This document shows positions 16,983 to 25,314 of a stretch of DNA of 37,155 nucleotides, one piece after another. The first letter of the stretch is position 1. Each line of letters starts with the position of its first letter. This DNA is from an uncultured Oscillospiraceae bacterium (lineage in GTDB: Bacteria; Bacillota; Clostridia; Oscillospirales; Oscillospiraceae), in NCBI GenBank assembly GCA_934589155.1, contig CAKTNP010000020.1, forward strand, positions 1 to 37,155. Reading direction: 5' to 3'. Both the position numbers and the translations under genes were made by a program. The notes below the pieces were generated by a model, which was not told the DNA's origin, ran no database searches, and saw nothing but the letters and a program-made list of their open reading frames with translations.

Positions 16983-18389
16983 ATGAAAAAAGTAATTGCA
17001 TTGCTGCTGGCTCTGACCCTGGTTTTGAGCCTCTGCGCCTGCGGCAAGGGCGGAAATCAGACTGAAACCCAGCCCCAGACCAAGCCCGCAGACACCACTC
17101 CGGCCACGGAGACCGAGGCGACTCAGCCCGAGAATCTGCTGGGCACCCAGCCTGTGACCATCACGTTCTGGCACTGCGCCTCTGACGAAGCTGGTACCCT
17201 CATGGATAAATACATTGAGGAGTTCAACAGCACCAACGAGTACGGTATCACCGTCAACGCCATCTATCAGGGCCAGTACTCCGACGCCAGCACCCTGCTC
17301 AAGACCATGATCTCCGGTGGCAATTACGATGAACTGCCTGATCTCATGCAGATGGATGCCACAGGCAAGATGACCTACTACAACTCCGGCAAGGCGTTTA
17401 CGGTGGATCAGGCCGTGGCCGCCTACGCAGAACCGGATTGCCTGGATACTTACCTCTCCAGCGCTCTGGCGAACTGGCAGTTTGCCGGCAGCCAACTGGG
17501 CCTGCCCTTTGCCACCTCCACAACTGTGTCCTATTATAATATGGACCTGCTGAAGGAGGCCGGCTGGGACAAGGTCCCCGAGACCTTTGACGATGTGGTG
17601 AAGCTGTACCAGGATATGCAGGCCAAGGGCATGACCCAGAAGGTCCTGCAGACCGTGCCCAACACCCCCACCTTGGCGAACTGGCTGGGTCAGATCGGAA
17701 GCTATGTGGTCAACGAGAAGAATGGCTCCGAGGGTACGGCTACGGAATTGGCCTGCATCGATAACGGGGCCCTGGCAACCTTCCTGACCCAGTGGAAGGC
17801 CATGTATGACGCCGGCGTCCTCATCAACGAGAACGGCTCTGCCGACAAGTTCATTGCCGGGGAGCTGGTGATGATGACCAATTCCTCCTCCAACGTGGCT
17901 CCTGTGCTGGAGAAGGTGAACGGCGCCTTCGAGGTGGGCGTGGGCAGCTATCTTCGGGTAAACGACACCGCCGCAGAGGGCGCCACTGTGGCTGGCTCCT
18001 GCCTGGCCATGTTCGACTCCGGGGACGAGCTGCGGAAGGAGGCCTCCTGGTACTTCATGCAGTATCTGACCTCTGCCGCTGTGCAGGCGGACTTCGCCGC
18101 CAACACGGGCTATATCCCCTCCAACACCGCTGCTCTGGAAGAGGAGAGCTATAAGGCCGTTACCGCCAAGTATCCTCAGTACCTGGTGGCTTACGATCAG
18201 CTGATGGCTACTCCTGCCGATATGTGCAGCGTTACCGTGGGCCCCTCCAAGGACTTCTATTACGCCATTATGCAGGGCGTATCCGACATGATGGAGAATA
18301 ATCAGACCGTGGAGGAGACCGTGGAGATCATGGCCGACGAAATGCAGAACCTTCTGACCGAGTACGCCCGGAATAACACCGAGGGCTAA
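16983..18389 (+). CDS. Sugar ABC transporter substrate-binding lipoprotein (CUT1, UgpB-like)
   Basis: 468 residues. The signal peptide ends in lipobox SLCAC, with lipidated Cys20 followed by a Thr/Pro-rich linker to about residue 55. The mature domain starts VTITFWHCASDEAGTLMDKY, the type 1 solute-binding-protein pattern, and later has YYNMDLLKEAGWDKVPETFDD. It captures a carbohydrate or glycerophosphodiester outside the membrane for the two upstream permeases. The ligand is not readable from sequence. AGGGAGG precedes ATG 16983. Confidence 0.9.
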   Translation: MKKVIALLLALTLVLSLCACGKGGNQTETQPQTKPADTTPATETEATQPENLLGTQPVTITFWHCASDEAGTLMDKYIEEFNSTNEYGITVNAIYQGQYSDASTLLKTMISGGNYDELPDLMQMDATGKMTYYNSGKAFTVDQAVAAYAEPDCLDTYLSSALANWQFAGSQLGLPFATSTTVSYYNMDLLKEAGWDKVPETFDDVVKLYQDMQAKGMTQKVLQTVPNTPTLANWLGQIGSYVVNEKNGSEGTATELACIDNGALATFLTQWKAMYDAGVLINENGSADKFIAGELVMMTNSSSNVAPVLEKVNGAFEVGVGSYLRVNDTAAEGATVAGSCLAMFDSGDELRKEASWYFMQYLTSAAVQADFAANTGYIPSNTAALEEESYKAVTAKYPQYLVAYDQLMATPADMCSVTVGPSKDFYYAIMQGVSDMMENNQTVEETVEIMADEMQNLLTEYARNNTEG

Positions 18390-18399
18390 GAAAATACCT

Positions 18400-18430
18400 G
18401 AGAAAGAGCCGTTTCGGCGGCTCTTTTCTC
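18400..18430 (+). terminator. Intrinsic terminator after the substrate-binding protein
   Basis: A 12-bp stem with one bulged base (18400-18411 with 18418-18430) around TTTCGG carries TTTT inside the 3' arm. Some read-through is expected because the co-oriented isomerase gene follows closely. Confidence 0.6.
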
Positions 18431-18466
18431 CATTTGCATTTGAAAAAATTGGAAAGGAGCGCCAAT

Positions 18467-19378
18467 ATGGAGATCTCAACTTCAACGAATATCTGCGCCT
18501 TTACCCCGGGACGGGAGCGCAACGGCTTCGATTTCTGCATCGCCCAGTGCGCCCAGGGCGGCTACAAGGTGCTGGACATTAACTTCTGCGAGTCCATGAA
18601 CCCCCATTCTCGGATGCGGGACGATGATTGGCAGGACTATGTAAAGGACATTGCGGAAATGGGCCGCCGGTGGGGTGTAAAGTTCCGCCAGTCCCATCTG
18701 CCCTATTACGACATCTTTGCGGACAACGATGAAGACAAGGTGAAAACCATGGAAGAGCTGATCCGCAGGTCCATCATCGCCTCGGCGGAATTGGGTGTGG
18801 AGTGGACTGTGACCCATCCCGGCACCGTGTATGCGGCAGGACAGGATATGTCTGTGTCCCGGGAAAAGAATCTGGAATACTACAGCCGTCATGTGAACAC
18901 CGCTCGGGAAAATGGCATCGGCATTTGCCTGGAAAACGACTTTGAGTACCGGCCCCGGCAGCCCATGCAGCGGATCTACTGCGCCAGTGTTTATGAACTG
19001 GTGGATCTGGTAGACGGCTTTCAGGACCCCAAGCACGTAGGCGTGTGCTACGATTTTGGCCACGGAAACCTGGTGGGCCAGGCCTTCCACCGGAAGAATC
19101 TGAATGTGATCGGCTCAAGGCTCCACGCAATTCATGTCCAGGACAACCACGGCATGGCTGACGAACATCTCATGCCCTTCCATGGCAACATCGATTGGGC
19201 GGAGGCAATGGCGGGCCTGGCGGACATTGGTTACGACGGGGATCTCACCTATGAAATCCAGGAGTTCGGCCGGTATTTCCCCAACGATCAGAAGCACCTG
19301 GTGGTGGAATATTCTTTAAAGGTCGGCAAGGTCCTGGTGGATTTGTTTGAAAAGGCCAAGGCCGCCAACAAAAATTGA
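18467..19378 (+). CDS. Sugar phosphate isomerase/epimerase (xylose isomerase-like TIM barrel)
   Basis: 303 residues from ATG 18467, with GGAAAGGAG ending 7 bases before it. The protein matches the AP-endonuclease-2 / xylose isomerase-like fold: WTVTHPG, GICLENDF (metal-binding Glu), GVCYDFGHGNLVGQ (Asp and His) and AIHVQDNHGMADEHLMPFHG (His and Asp). These are the usual divalent-metal ligands at the barrel mouth. Enzymes of this type isomerise, epimerise or dehydrate sugars and cyclitols in the cytoplasm. Its position after a carbohydrate importer suggests it acts on the imported substrate or a derivative. The precise reaction is unknown. Confidence 0.87.
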   Translation: MEISTSTNICAFTPGRERNGFDFCIAQCAQGGYKVLDINFCESMNPHSRMRDDDWQDYVKDIAEMGRRWGVKFRQSHLPYYDIFADNDEDKVKTMEELIRRSIIASAELGVEWTVTHPGTVYAAGQDMSVSREKNLEYYSRHVNTARENGIGICLENDFEYRPRQPMQRIYCASVYELVDLVDGFQDPKHVGVCYDFGHGNLVGQAFHRKNLNVIGSRLHAIHVQDNHGMADEHLMPFHGNIDWAEAMAGLADIGYDGDLTYEIQEFGRYFPNDQKHLVVEYSLKVGKVLVDLFEKAKAANKN

Positions 19379-19430
19379 TTTTTGCCATTCCTGCGCGCAA
19401 AGAGACTGCATTTTGGTATGACAAAGACGG

Positions 19431-19466
19431 ACCCGGAGGCTCTGCCTGGAGCCTCCGGGTTTTTTG
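19431..19466 (+). terminator. Strong intrinsic terminator
   Basis: An 11-bp perfect stem (19431-19441 with 19450-19460) with an 8-base loop is followed by TTTTT. It ends the sugar transport/isomerase unit. I see nothing further in 19467-19598. Confidence 0.9.
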
Positions 19467-19598
19467 TAAAGGATCCGCTTGCCAGGTGAAGGACGAAGCG
19501 AATGGCAGAGAAGCCGAAACCGTTTGTGGGAAGGAAAGGCGTGGAACAGGATCCTGGCCCTGGCAAAGGAGGACTTGTTGGGCCCCGGCGGCGTTGTT

Positions 19599-20762
19599 TT
19601 ATTTGCCGTAATAGCACAGGCGGAAGAACCTGCGGCCCTTTTCCTCATCCATGCGGGCGGGGGACATCACCGTGGCAAAGGCGGGCAGGGAATCCCGAGA
19701 CCAGGTGTCCACATGGGAGAAATAAGCGGATTCATCGATACCGCGTGCTTGGAAACTGGTAGGAAGTCCCAGATCCCGGCTGAGGGTCAGAATGTGGTTC
19801 TTGAGAGCTTGCTGCAAAGCGCTGTCATCTCCCGTATAGCCCAGGCGCCGGGCCAGGGTACTGTAGGCAGGGTTGGGGCCTACCAGCTCCATGCTGTAGG
19901 GCAGCATGAGACCGCAGACCAGGCCGTGGGGCAGGCCAAAGGCGGGGCCGGGATGGTCATAGGAGTGGCAGATGCCGGTGCAGGAATTGGTAATGGCGAT
20001 GCCGGCCATGGAAGCGGCAATGTGCATTCGTTCCCGGGCGGCCTGACGCTCCGGCGTGTTCTCGGGGGCGGCAGAGGCACGGAGAGATTCCAGAATATCC
20101 AGAGCGGACTCCAGGGCAATGGCCCGGGTCAGCACCGAGGCGTTCAGAGCGGTGCTGGACTCTATGGCATGGGTCAGGGCATCCATTCCCGTAGCGATGG
20201 TAATGGAGGCGGGGAGGGAGTCTGTGGTGGAAGCATCCAAAATGGCATAGTGAGGAATGATGCCGTTGTCCAGCAGAAGCCGCTTCACATGGGTTTCCGG
20301 GTCAATGAACACGGCGCAGGAAGTGGTTTCGCTGCCGGTGCCGCTGGTGGTGGGGACGGAGACATGAACCGCTTTTTTTCCCAGGGCGGGGAGACGGTAG
20401 GGCCGGGTGGCCGCATCAAATGTTAGATCCGGGTTTTCATAAAACAAATGAATGGCCTTGGCTGTGTCCAGGACGCTGCCTCCGCCGATGGCCAGGATCA
20501 GGTCTGGCTGAAATTCCCGGACGGCATCCGTGGCCTTGAAAATGTCTTCAATCAGAGGTTCATTCCGTATCTGAGTCAGATACCGGACTTGGGCGCCTGT
20601 CTGTGACGCCAAAGATTCCACGGTATGCCGGACCTCCGGGGAATAGCTGCGGCCCCCTCGGATCACGCCGATGCGTTTTTTCCCCAGGGTGGCGAAGAAG
20701 GACAGGGAACCCCGGCCAGTGACCAACCTTGGCATATGCAGTTGCTGAAAACGCTCTTCCAT
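19599..20762 (-). CDS. Iron-containing alcohol dehydrogenase
   Basis: 387 residues. The nucleotide-binding site shows AIGGGSVLDTAKAI (residues 91-104) and VPTTSGTGSETT. The expected metal ligands are Asp194 and His198 (GMDALTHAIES), His266 (ICHSYDH) and His279 (GLPHG). Enzymes of this group reversibly oxidise primary alcohols, diols or glycerol with NAD(P). GAGGTG lies 8 bases before the ATG on this strand. It stands alone, transcribed away from the aldolase operon, from its own near-consensus promoter at 20801-20829. A role in reducing an aldehyde from the aldolase pathway is possible but inferred. Confidence 0.92.
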   Translation of the reverse strand: MEERFQQLHMPRLVTGRGSLSFFATLGKKRIGVIRGGRSYSPEVRHTVESLASQTGAQVRYLTQIRNEPLIEDIFKATDAVREFQPDLILAIGGGSVLDTAKAIHLFYENPDLTFDAATRPYRLPALGKKAVHVSVPTTSGTGSETTSCAVFIDPETHVKRLLLDNGIIPHYAILDASTTDSLPASITIATGMDALTHAIESSTALNASVLTRAIALESALDILESLRASAAPENTPERQAARERMHIAASMAGIAITNSCTGICHSYDHPGPAFGLPHGLVCGLMLPYSMELVGPNPAYSTLARRLGYTGDDSALQQALKNHILTLSRDLGLPTSFQARGIDESAYFSHVDTWSRDSLPAFATVMSPARMDEEKGRRFFRLCYYGK

Positions 20763-20800
20763 TTGTAATACACCTCACTCATTTGTAACGATACGCATTT

Positions 20801-20829
20801 ATTCTACCACGAGGCAGGAGAAGATGCAA
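20801..20829 (-). promoter_or_regulatory. Promoter of the iron alcohol dehydrogenase gene
   Basis: On the minus strand, TTGCAT (20829-20824), a 17-bp spacer and TAGAAT (20806-20801) form a good vegetative promoter about 40 bp before the start codon. Confidence 0.65.
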
Positions 20830-20849
20830 TTCGGGGACCGCACAGAAAC

Positions 20850-20866
20850 CACAAAGCGTTTTTGTG
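20850..20866. promoter_or_regulatory. Dyad between divergent promoters
   Basis: CACAAA-N5-TTTGTG lies between the divergent dehydrogenase and aldolase promoters. It is a possible regulator site; which protein binds it is unknown. Confidence 0.3.
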
Positions 20867-20904
20867 CTTTTTTCACAAAAGACGTGACGCTATGAAGTTC
20901 ATAC

Positions 20905-20933
20905 TTGACATATTTGAGATGACATGATATGAT
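20905..20933 (+). promoter_or_regulatory. Promoter of the aldolase operon
   Basis: TTGACA (20905-20910), a 17-bp spacer and TATGAT (20928-20933) are nearly perfect consensus. Transcription would start about 70 bases before the aldolase ATG at 21007. Confidence 0.8.
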
Positions 20934-21006
20934 CTTGCCGTACAAAAGACCAGAATATATGACAAATGTAACGAAACAACAAAACACAGAAAGAGGTTGA
21001 ACGATT

Positions 21007-21807
21007 ATGGCGCAGATTGCAAGCAGAATGAACCACATCTTTGGCACCGATGGCCGGACATTTATCCTGGCAATGGACCACGGATCCAATTTTAACGTGC
21101 TGCCCGCCATGAGGGACACTAAAAAACTGATCCGGGAACTGGCCAGCGCCGGTGCTGACGCTTTCCTGTCCACCATTGGAATGGCAGAGAACTTTGCCGA
21201 CAGCTTCCTGGGCAAGGGTATCATTCTCCGCATTGACGGCGGTGTTTCCTTCTTGGGAGATCATAAAGCTCCCATGCAGATTGTTGCTACCGCGGAGGAT
21301 GCCCTTCGACTGGGCGCCGACTCCGTTATTACCATGAGTTTCCCAGGCTCTGTTCACGAGGCCCAGGTCCTGAGCAATCTGGCGCGAGTGTGTATGGACA
21401 ATCACAAGTGGGGGATTCCCGTCACCGCCGAGGCTCTGCCTCGGGGCTTTGAGAAGGCAGAGGATTCCCGGACGCCTGCCAACGTGACCTTTGCCTGCCG
21501 CCAGGCCGTAGAGCTGGGCGCCGATATTGTTAAGACCGTCTACACCGGGGATCAGGAGAGCTTTAAGGCCCTAACGGAAAGCGTTTACGCTCCCGTTGTG
21601 ATCCTGGGCGGCGCCAAGAAGGTCCCCGAGCGAGAGCTCCTTCAGGAAATCCGGGACGCTCTGGATGCCGGTGCCTCCGGCATTGCCATGGGTCGGAATA
21701 TCTGGGGCAATGAAGATCCGGTCCACTATGCGGCGGCTATCGCCAAGCTGATTCATGAAAATTGCAGTGTGGATGCGGCCCTGAAGGAAATGAACAAGCT
21801 TTACTAA
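21007..21807 (+). CDS. Class I aldolase, DeoC/LacD-FbaB (LsrF-like) type
   Basis: 266 residues. ILAMDHGSN (residues 20-28) and the Schiff-base lysine Lys176 in GADIVKTVYTGD identify the class I aldolase group that includes archaeal-type fructose-bisphosphate aldolase, LsrF and ADH synthase. VVILGGAKK and GIAMGRNIWG form the phosphate-binding strands. The enzyme probably makes or breaks a C-C bond in a phosphorylated keto compound. GAGG lies about 10 bases before the ATG. It is the first gene of an operon with a zinc dehydrogenase and a SorC-type regulator, so sugar or sugar-alcohol catabolism is the best guess. Confidence 0.88.
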   Translation: MAQIASRMNHIFGTDGRTFILAMDHGSNFNVLPAMRDTKKLIRELASAGADAFLSTIGMAENFADSFLGKGIILRIDGGVSFLGDHKAPMQIVATAEDALRLGADSVITMSFPGSVHEAQVLSNLARVCMDNHKWGIPVTAEALPRGFEKAEDSRTPANVTFACRQAVELGADIVKTVYTGDQESFKALTESVYAPVVILGGAKKVPERELLQEIRDALDAGASGIAMGRNIWGNEDPVHYAAAIAKLIHENCSVDAALKEMNKLY

Positions 21808-21827
21808 GTAAGAGGGAGGAAATCAAG

Positions 21828-22859
21828 ATGGAAACATATAAGGTAAGCATCCATGCCGGAGTCCATGAAATGGAGACCCGGACCCTGGAGAAGAAGGCGC
21901 CTACCGGCCATGACGTGCTGCTGAAGGTTACCAGTTGTGCCATCTGTACCCTGGAGCAGCGGATCTGGAACGGTGTTATCAGTCGCTATCCTTACGCCGG
22001 CGGCCATGAGGTGGCAGGCATCGTAGAGGCGGTAGGCCCCGATGTAAAGAGCGTCAAGGCCGGGGACAAGGTAGCCGTCCGGCTGCTGAACTCCTGCGGT
22101 GAGTGCTATTACTGCCGCAGCGGCCATGAGAATCAGTGCGTGGTGTCCTTTGTTGCTCAGACCCATTCCGGAATCATGGGGTCCGGCGGCTTTGCCGAGT
22201 ACATGACCGTCAACGCAAAGGCTGTATATAAGCTGGCTGACGACATGGATATGGATCACGCGGCTCTGGCGGAGCCTCTGGCTTGCTGCGTCCACAGCGT
22301 TCGCAACGCAAAAATCCAGCTGGGCGATGACGTTGTGGTCATCGGTGTGGGCATTATGGGCGCCCTGCACATTCAGCTGGCGAAAATGAGCGGCGCCCGG
22401 GTCATCGTCAGCGAGCTGGACCCCGCTCGGATCGAGGTCGCCAAGAAGATGGGCGCCGACATCGTGATCAATTCCAAGGAAGAGGATCCTATCGCCCGGA
22501 TCAAGGAGCTCACCGATGGCCGTGGCGCCGACGTGGTGTTCTGCACAGTGGCCGTGGCTTCTGTGGCGCAGCAGGCTGTGGATATGGCCGGTAAGCTGGG
22601 CCGGGTGGTGCTGTATTCCTCCTTCCATCCTGACTTGCCGATCGAGATCAGCCCCAGCAAGCTCCACTCCAGTGAGAAGATCCTGACCGGATCCGTGAAC
22701 CCCAACCAGGCGGACTTCCTGACTTCCACCAGACTGCTCAGCAGCAAACTCATCGATGTTTCTGCATTGATCTCCGACAGAGTGCCTCTGGATGAGATCG
22801 ACCGGGCTTTCCAGGAGGCCGTTGACCCCCGCACGTACCGTATTGTGGTCAAGCCCTGA
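21828..22859 (+). CDS. Zinc-dependent medium-chain alcohol/polyol dehydrogenase
   Basis: 343 residues from ATG 21828, with GAGGGAGGA ending 7 bases upstream; the longer open frame overlaps the aldolase gene and has no signal. The catalytic zinc is expected at Cys40 (CAIC) with His60-Glu61 (GGHE); structural zinc cysteines are 90, 93, 96 and 104 (CGECYYCRSGHENQC). The Rossmann fold shows VVVIGVGIMGALHIQ. It is related to sorbitol and threonine dehydrogenases and most likely oxidises a polyol with NAD(P). It lies 20 bp after the aldolase gene in the same operon. Confidence 0.92.
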   Translation: METYKVSIHAGVHEMETRTLEKKAPTGHDVLLKVTSCAICTLEQRIWNGVISRYPYAGGHEVAGIVEAVGPDVKSVKAGDKVAVRLLNSCGECYYCRSGHENQCVVSFVAQTHSGIMGSGGFAEYMTVNAKAVYKLADDMDMDHAALAEPLACCVHSVRNAKIQLGDDVVVIGVGIMGALHIQLAKMSGARVIVSELDPARIEVAKKMGADIVINSKEEDPIARIKELTDGRGADVVFCTVAVASVAQQAVDMAGKLGRVVLYSSFHPDLPIEISPSKLHSSEKILTGSVNPNQADFLTSTRLLSSKLIDVSALISDRVPLDEIDRAFQEAVDPRTYRIVVKP

Positions 22860-22896
22860 AAAAGGGGTTGAAAACACAGGTGGATTCTGTAAAATA

Positions 22897-22928
22897 GATG
22901 GTATCAACCAAGGAATAGGATGGTATCA
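22897..22928. promoter_or_regulatory. Direct repeat at the SorC-regulator start
   Basis: GATGGTATCA occurs at 22897-22906 and 22919-22928, 22 bp apart (two helical turns). The second copy overlaps the start codon of the regulator, so autoregulation is possible. I did not see the motif near the aldolase promoter. Confidence 0.3.
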
Positions 22929-23876
22929 GCTATGAATATGCACCCACTGACCCAAGAGCAGAAAAGTGAATATACCCGGATCGCGTACTATTATTATGAG
23001 GCGGGATTGACCCAGGACCGGATTGCCCAAAAGCTGGGAATTTCCCGGCAGCGGGTGAACCGTATCCTGGCAGACTGCATCGAACGAGGGATCGTTCGGA
23101 TCACCATTGAGCAGAGCCCCGAGGAGTATTACATGACGGAGTCCGCCCTGGAGGAGAAATATCATCTGAAAGCGGCCCGGCTGGCGTATAGTACCGATCA
23201 GGAGCATCTGTATGACGATCTGGGTGTGGTAGCGGGGCGATATCTGAAATCTATTATCAAAAGGGGGGATATTATCGGCTGCGTTCCTGGCCGGGGCGTG
23301 GCGGGCATGGTTGATCGTATGACCCTGATCGAAAAACAGGAGCTTGTGGTGACCCAGCTCATGGGCAGCGAAAGCAAGCAGGAGTTCAGCCTGGAGGTGG
23401 ACAGCATTCTCCACCGCTTTGCCAGGAAGCTCTCGGCGCAGCCCCAGCCGCTGTACGCGCCGGTGCTTGTCAGCGACGCCGCACTGCGGGAGTCCATTGT
23501 GAAAGAGCCCTATTATCTGGCGGCCTATGCCGTGATGAAGCAATGCACCATCGCTACCGTGGGAATCGGTACGGCCACGACCTATAAGCGGTATACCGCC
23601 CAATCCAACCATGGCGCTTTGGATGGAATGGAGAGGGACACCGTTCCTGTGGGGGAAATCTGCACGCACTACTTCGACCAAGCCGGAAATCCGGTGGATA
23701 TGCCCTTTTCTGACCGTGTTCTTGCAATTTCTCGTGACGACTATATGCACATTCCAACCCGTATGGGTATTGCGGGGGGACCTTCCAAGCTGGCGGCCAT
23801 CCGGGCGGCCTTGCTGGGGGGCTACGTAAACGTCCTCATAACGGACCTGGATACCGCAAACGCACTTCTAAAATAG
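22920..23876 (+). CDS. SorC-family sugar-responsive transcriptional regulator
   Basis: 318 residues from ATG 22920 (AAGGA about 7 bases upstream); ATG 22932 is an alternative. The N-terminal helix-turn-helix reads YYEAGLTQDRIAQKLGISRQ followed by RVNRILADC. The remainder is the SorC sugar-phosphate-binding domain, with GRGVAGMVD, QLMGSES, ATVGIGTATTYKRY and GIAGGPSKLAAIRAALLGGY near the C terminus. Such proteins bind operators near their operon and release or activate on binding a phosphorylated sugar. It probably controls the aldolase/dehydrogenase operon, of which it is the third gene. Confidence 0.92.
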   Translation: MVSAMNMHPLTQEQKSEYTRIAYYYYEAGLTQDRIAQKLGISRQRVNRILADCIERGIVRITIEQSPEEYYMTESALEEKYHLKAARLAYSTDQEHLYDDLGVVAGRYLKSIIKRGDIIGCVPGRGVAGMVDRMTLIEKQELVVTQLMGSESKQEFSLEVDSILHRFARKLSAQPQPLYAPVLVSDAALRESIVKEPYYLAAYAVMKQCTIATVGIGTATTYKRYTAQSNHGALDGMERDTVPVGEICTHYFDQAGNPVDMPFSDRVLAISRDDYMHIPTRMGIAGGPSKLAAIRAALLGGYVNVLITDLDTANALLK

Positions 23877-23905
23877 TCCGGCCTTCTTGTTTCGGGGAGG
23901 CCGGA
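23877..23905 (+). other. Hairpin after the SorC regulator
   Basis: An 8-bp stem (23877-23884 with 23898-23905) with a 13-base loop overlaps the region just after the stop codon. No T-run follows, so it is a weak terminator at best. Confidence 0.4.
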
Positions 23906-23925
23906 ACACAGAAAGGAGAAACGGA

Positions 23926-25290
23926 GTGCAATGCACTCCAAATGTGGCTACTATGGAAAATAAAAAAGGTATCGGCCTGGTTTCCTGCGTCACCATGATC
24001 GCAGGCGGCATGATCGGCAGCGCAATCTTCTCCCTTTCCGGCCTCACAATGTATAACGCCGGTGCGTCCGCAATCGTCTCCTGGGCCATCGCAGCCGTGA
24101 TCATGCTGATCTACGGCCTGGTTTGCGCAGAACTATCCACCATTTTCCCCAAATCCGGCGGCGTGTTCGTCTTCCCCTCCAAGGCCCTTGGCCAAAAACC
24201 CCGGACCGGTGCCCTCTGGGGCTGGATCTCCACCTGGGGCTATATCAACGCCAATATCGTTGCAGTGGCATTCGCCGCCATTTATGTTGGTACCTATCTG
24301 GGGGCCGGCTTTAGCCTTCCCGACGGTATGCAGATCCCGTTGGCCATCATCGCCATTGCCCTTTGTCTTGGCCTGAATCTGATCAAATTCTCCACCGCAG
24401 GTAAGCTGAATAATGTTCTGGTCGGCGCGCTCCTTGTCACCATGGCCGTTTACATCATCACTGCTTTCACCAGCGGCAACTGGAATTCCGCGAACCTGAA
24501 TCCCTTCTTCACCCAGGGCGCAGGCGGCGCCACCGGTTTCCTGGCCTCCGTTCCCACCGCAATGGTCGGCTACGGCTCCATTGTAGCTATCGCCTTTATG
24601 GTCTCTGAGGTTCGGGACCCCAACAAGAACGTGCCGAAGGCCGTGGTCATTGCCATGTGCATTGTGGCGCTGTTCTATGCGCTGATCATCACTGCTACCA
24701 TCGGCTTGGTTTCTGCCCAGTTCCTGGCGGAGAACCCCGGTATGCGCTATATTCCGCTGTACGCTGCCTGCTTTACGCAGCTGTCCCACATCGTATGGCT
24801 GCCGAAGGTAGTCTCCATTGCCGCTGTGCTGGCGCTGATCACCACCATGCTGGTGGTCCTGGCCCTCACCGGACGTGCCATCCAGGCTGCTGCCCAGGCG
24901 GACCTGCTGCCCGCTCCCTTCGGTAAGAGCGCAAAGAACGGTACTCCCGCCTTTGCGACCACAGTGGTTGCTGTTCTGGCCGCCATCATTTCCTGCTTCC
25001 CCGACCTTACTTCCACCATCGTCAGCTTCGGCGCGCTGTTCGCCGCAGTGACGATTTCCATCAACATCGTTTCTCTGTATGTTGCCCGGAAGAAGAATCC
25101 CTATGTGCCCGGCAACTTCCGCGCGCCCGGCGGTCAGATCCTTCCCGGCCTGGCCCTGGCCCTCATCATCATTTGCTATATCCCGGACATCATCTCCGGC
25201 GGCTGGATGATCTGGCTGTACACCATTGTGTGGTATGCTGTGGGCCTGCTGATCTTCAAATTCAGCAAGCGTGGCCGCATGGCGGACTGA
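23926..25290 (+). CDS. APC-superfamily amino acid/amine permease
   Basis: 454 residues from GTG 23926, which is 8 bases after AAAGGAG; ATG 23953 (MENKKGIGLVS) is an alternative beginning right at the conserved first helix. About twelve hydrophobic helices are visible. Helix 1 has the unwound substrate-binding motif MIAGGMIGSAIFSLSG, and helix 6 carries MVGYGSIVAIAFMVSEV with the loop DPNKNVPKAVV. It likely imports or exchanges an amino acid or amine. A palindrome (GGAGTGCA/TGCACTCC, 23923-23939) spans the GTG start. A riboflavin-kinase-like gene follows 24 bp downstream. Confidence 0.88.
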   Translation: MQCTPNVATMENKKGIGLVSCVTMIAGGMIGSAIFSLSGLTMYNAGASAIVSWAIAAVIMLIYGLVCAELSTIFPKSGGVFVFPSKALGQKPRTGALWGWISTWGYINANIVAVAFAAIYVGTYLGAGFSLPDGMQIPLAIIAIALCLGLNLIKFSTAGKLNNVLVGALLVTMAVYIITAFTSGNWNSANLNPFFTQGAGGATGFLASVPTAMVGYGSIVAIAFMVSEVRDPNKNVPKAVVIAMCIVALFYALIITATIGLVSAQFLAENPGMRYIPLYAACFTQLSHIVWLPKVVSIAAVLALITTMLVVLALTGRAIQAAAQADLLPAPFGKSAKNGTPAFATTVVAVLAAIISCFPDLTSTIVSFGALFAAVTISINIVSLYVARKKNPYVPGNFRAPGGQILPGLALALIIICYIPDIISGGWMIWLYTIVWYAVGLLIFKFSKRGRMAD

Positions 25291-25314
25291 CAAATGGGTA
25301 CGGAGGATATTCGG

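Noticed and set aside
16860..18485. 541-residue minus-strand frame opposite the sugar-binding lipoprotein
   Set aside because: Shadow frame of a conserved lipoprotein gene; no family match is recognisable.
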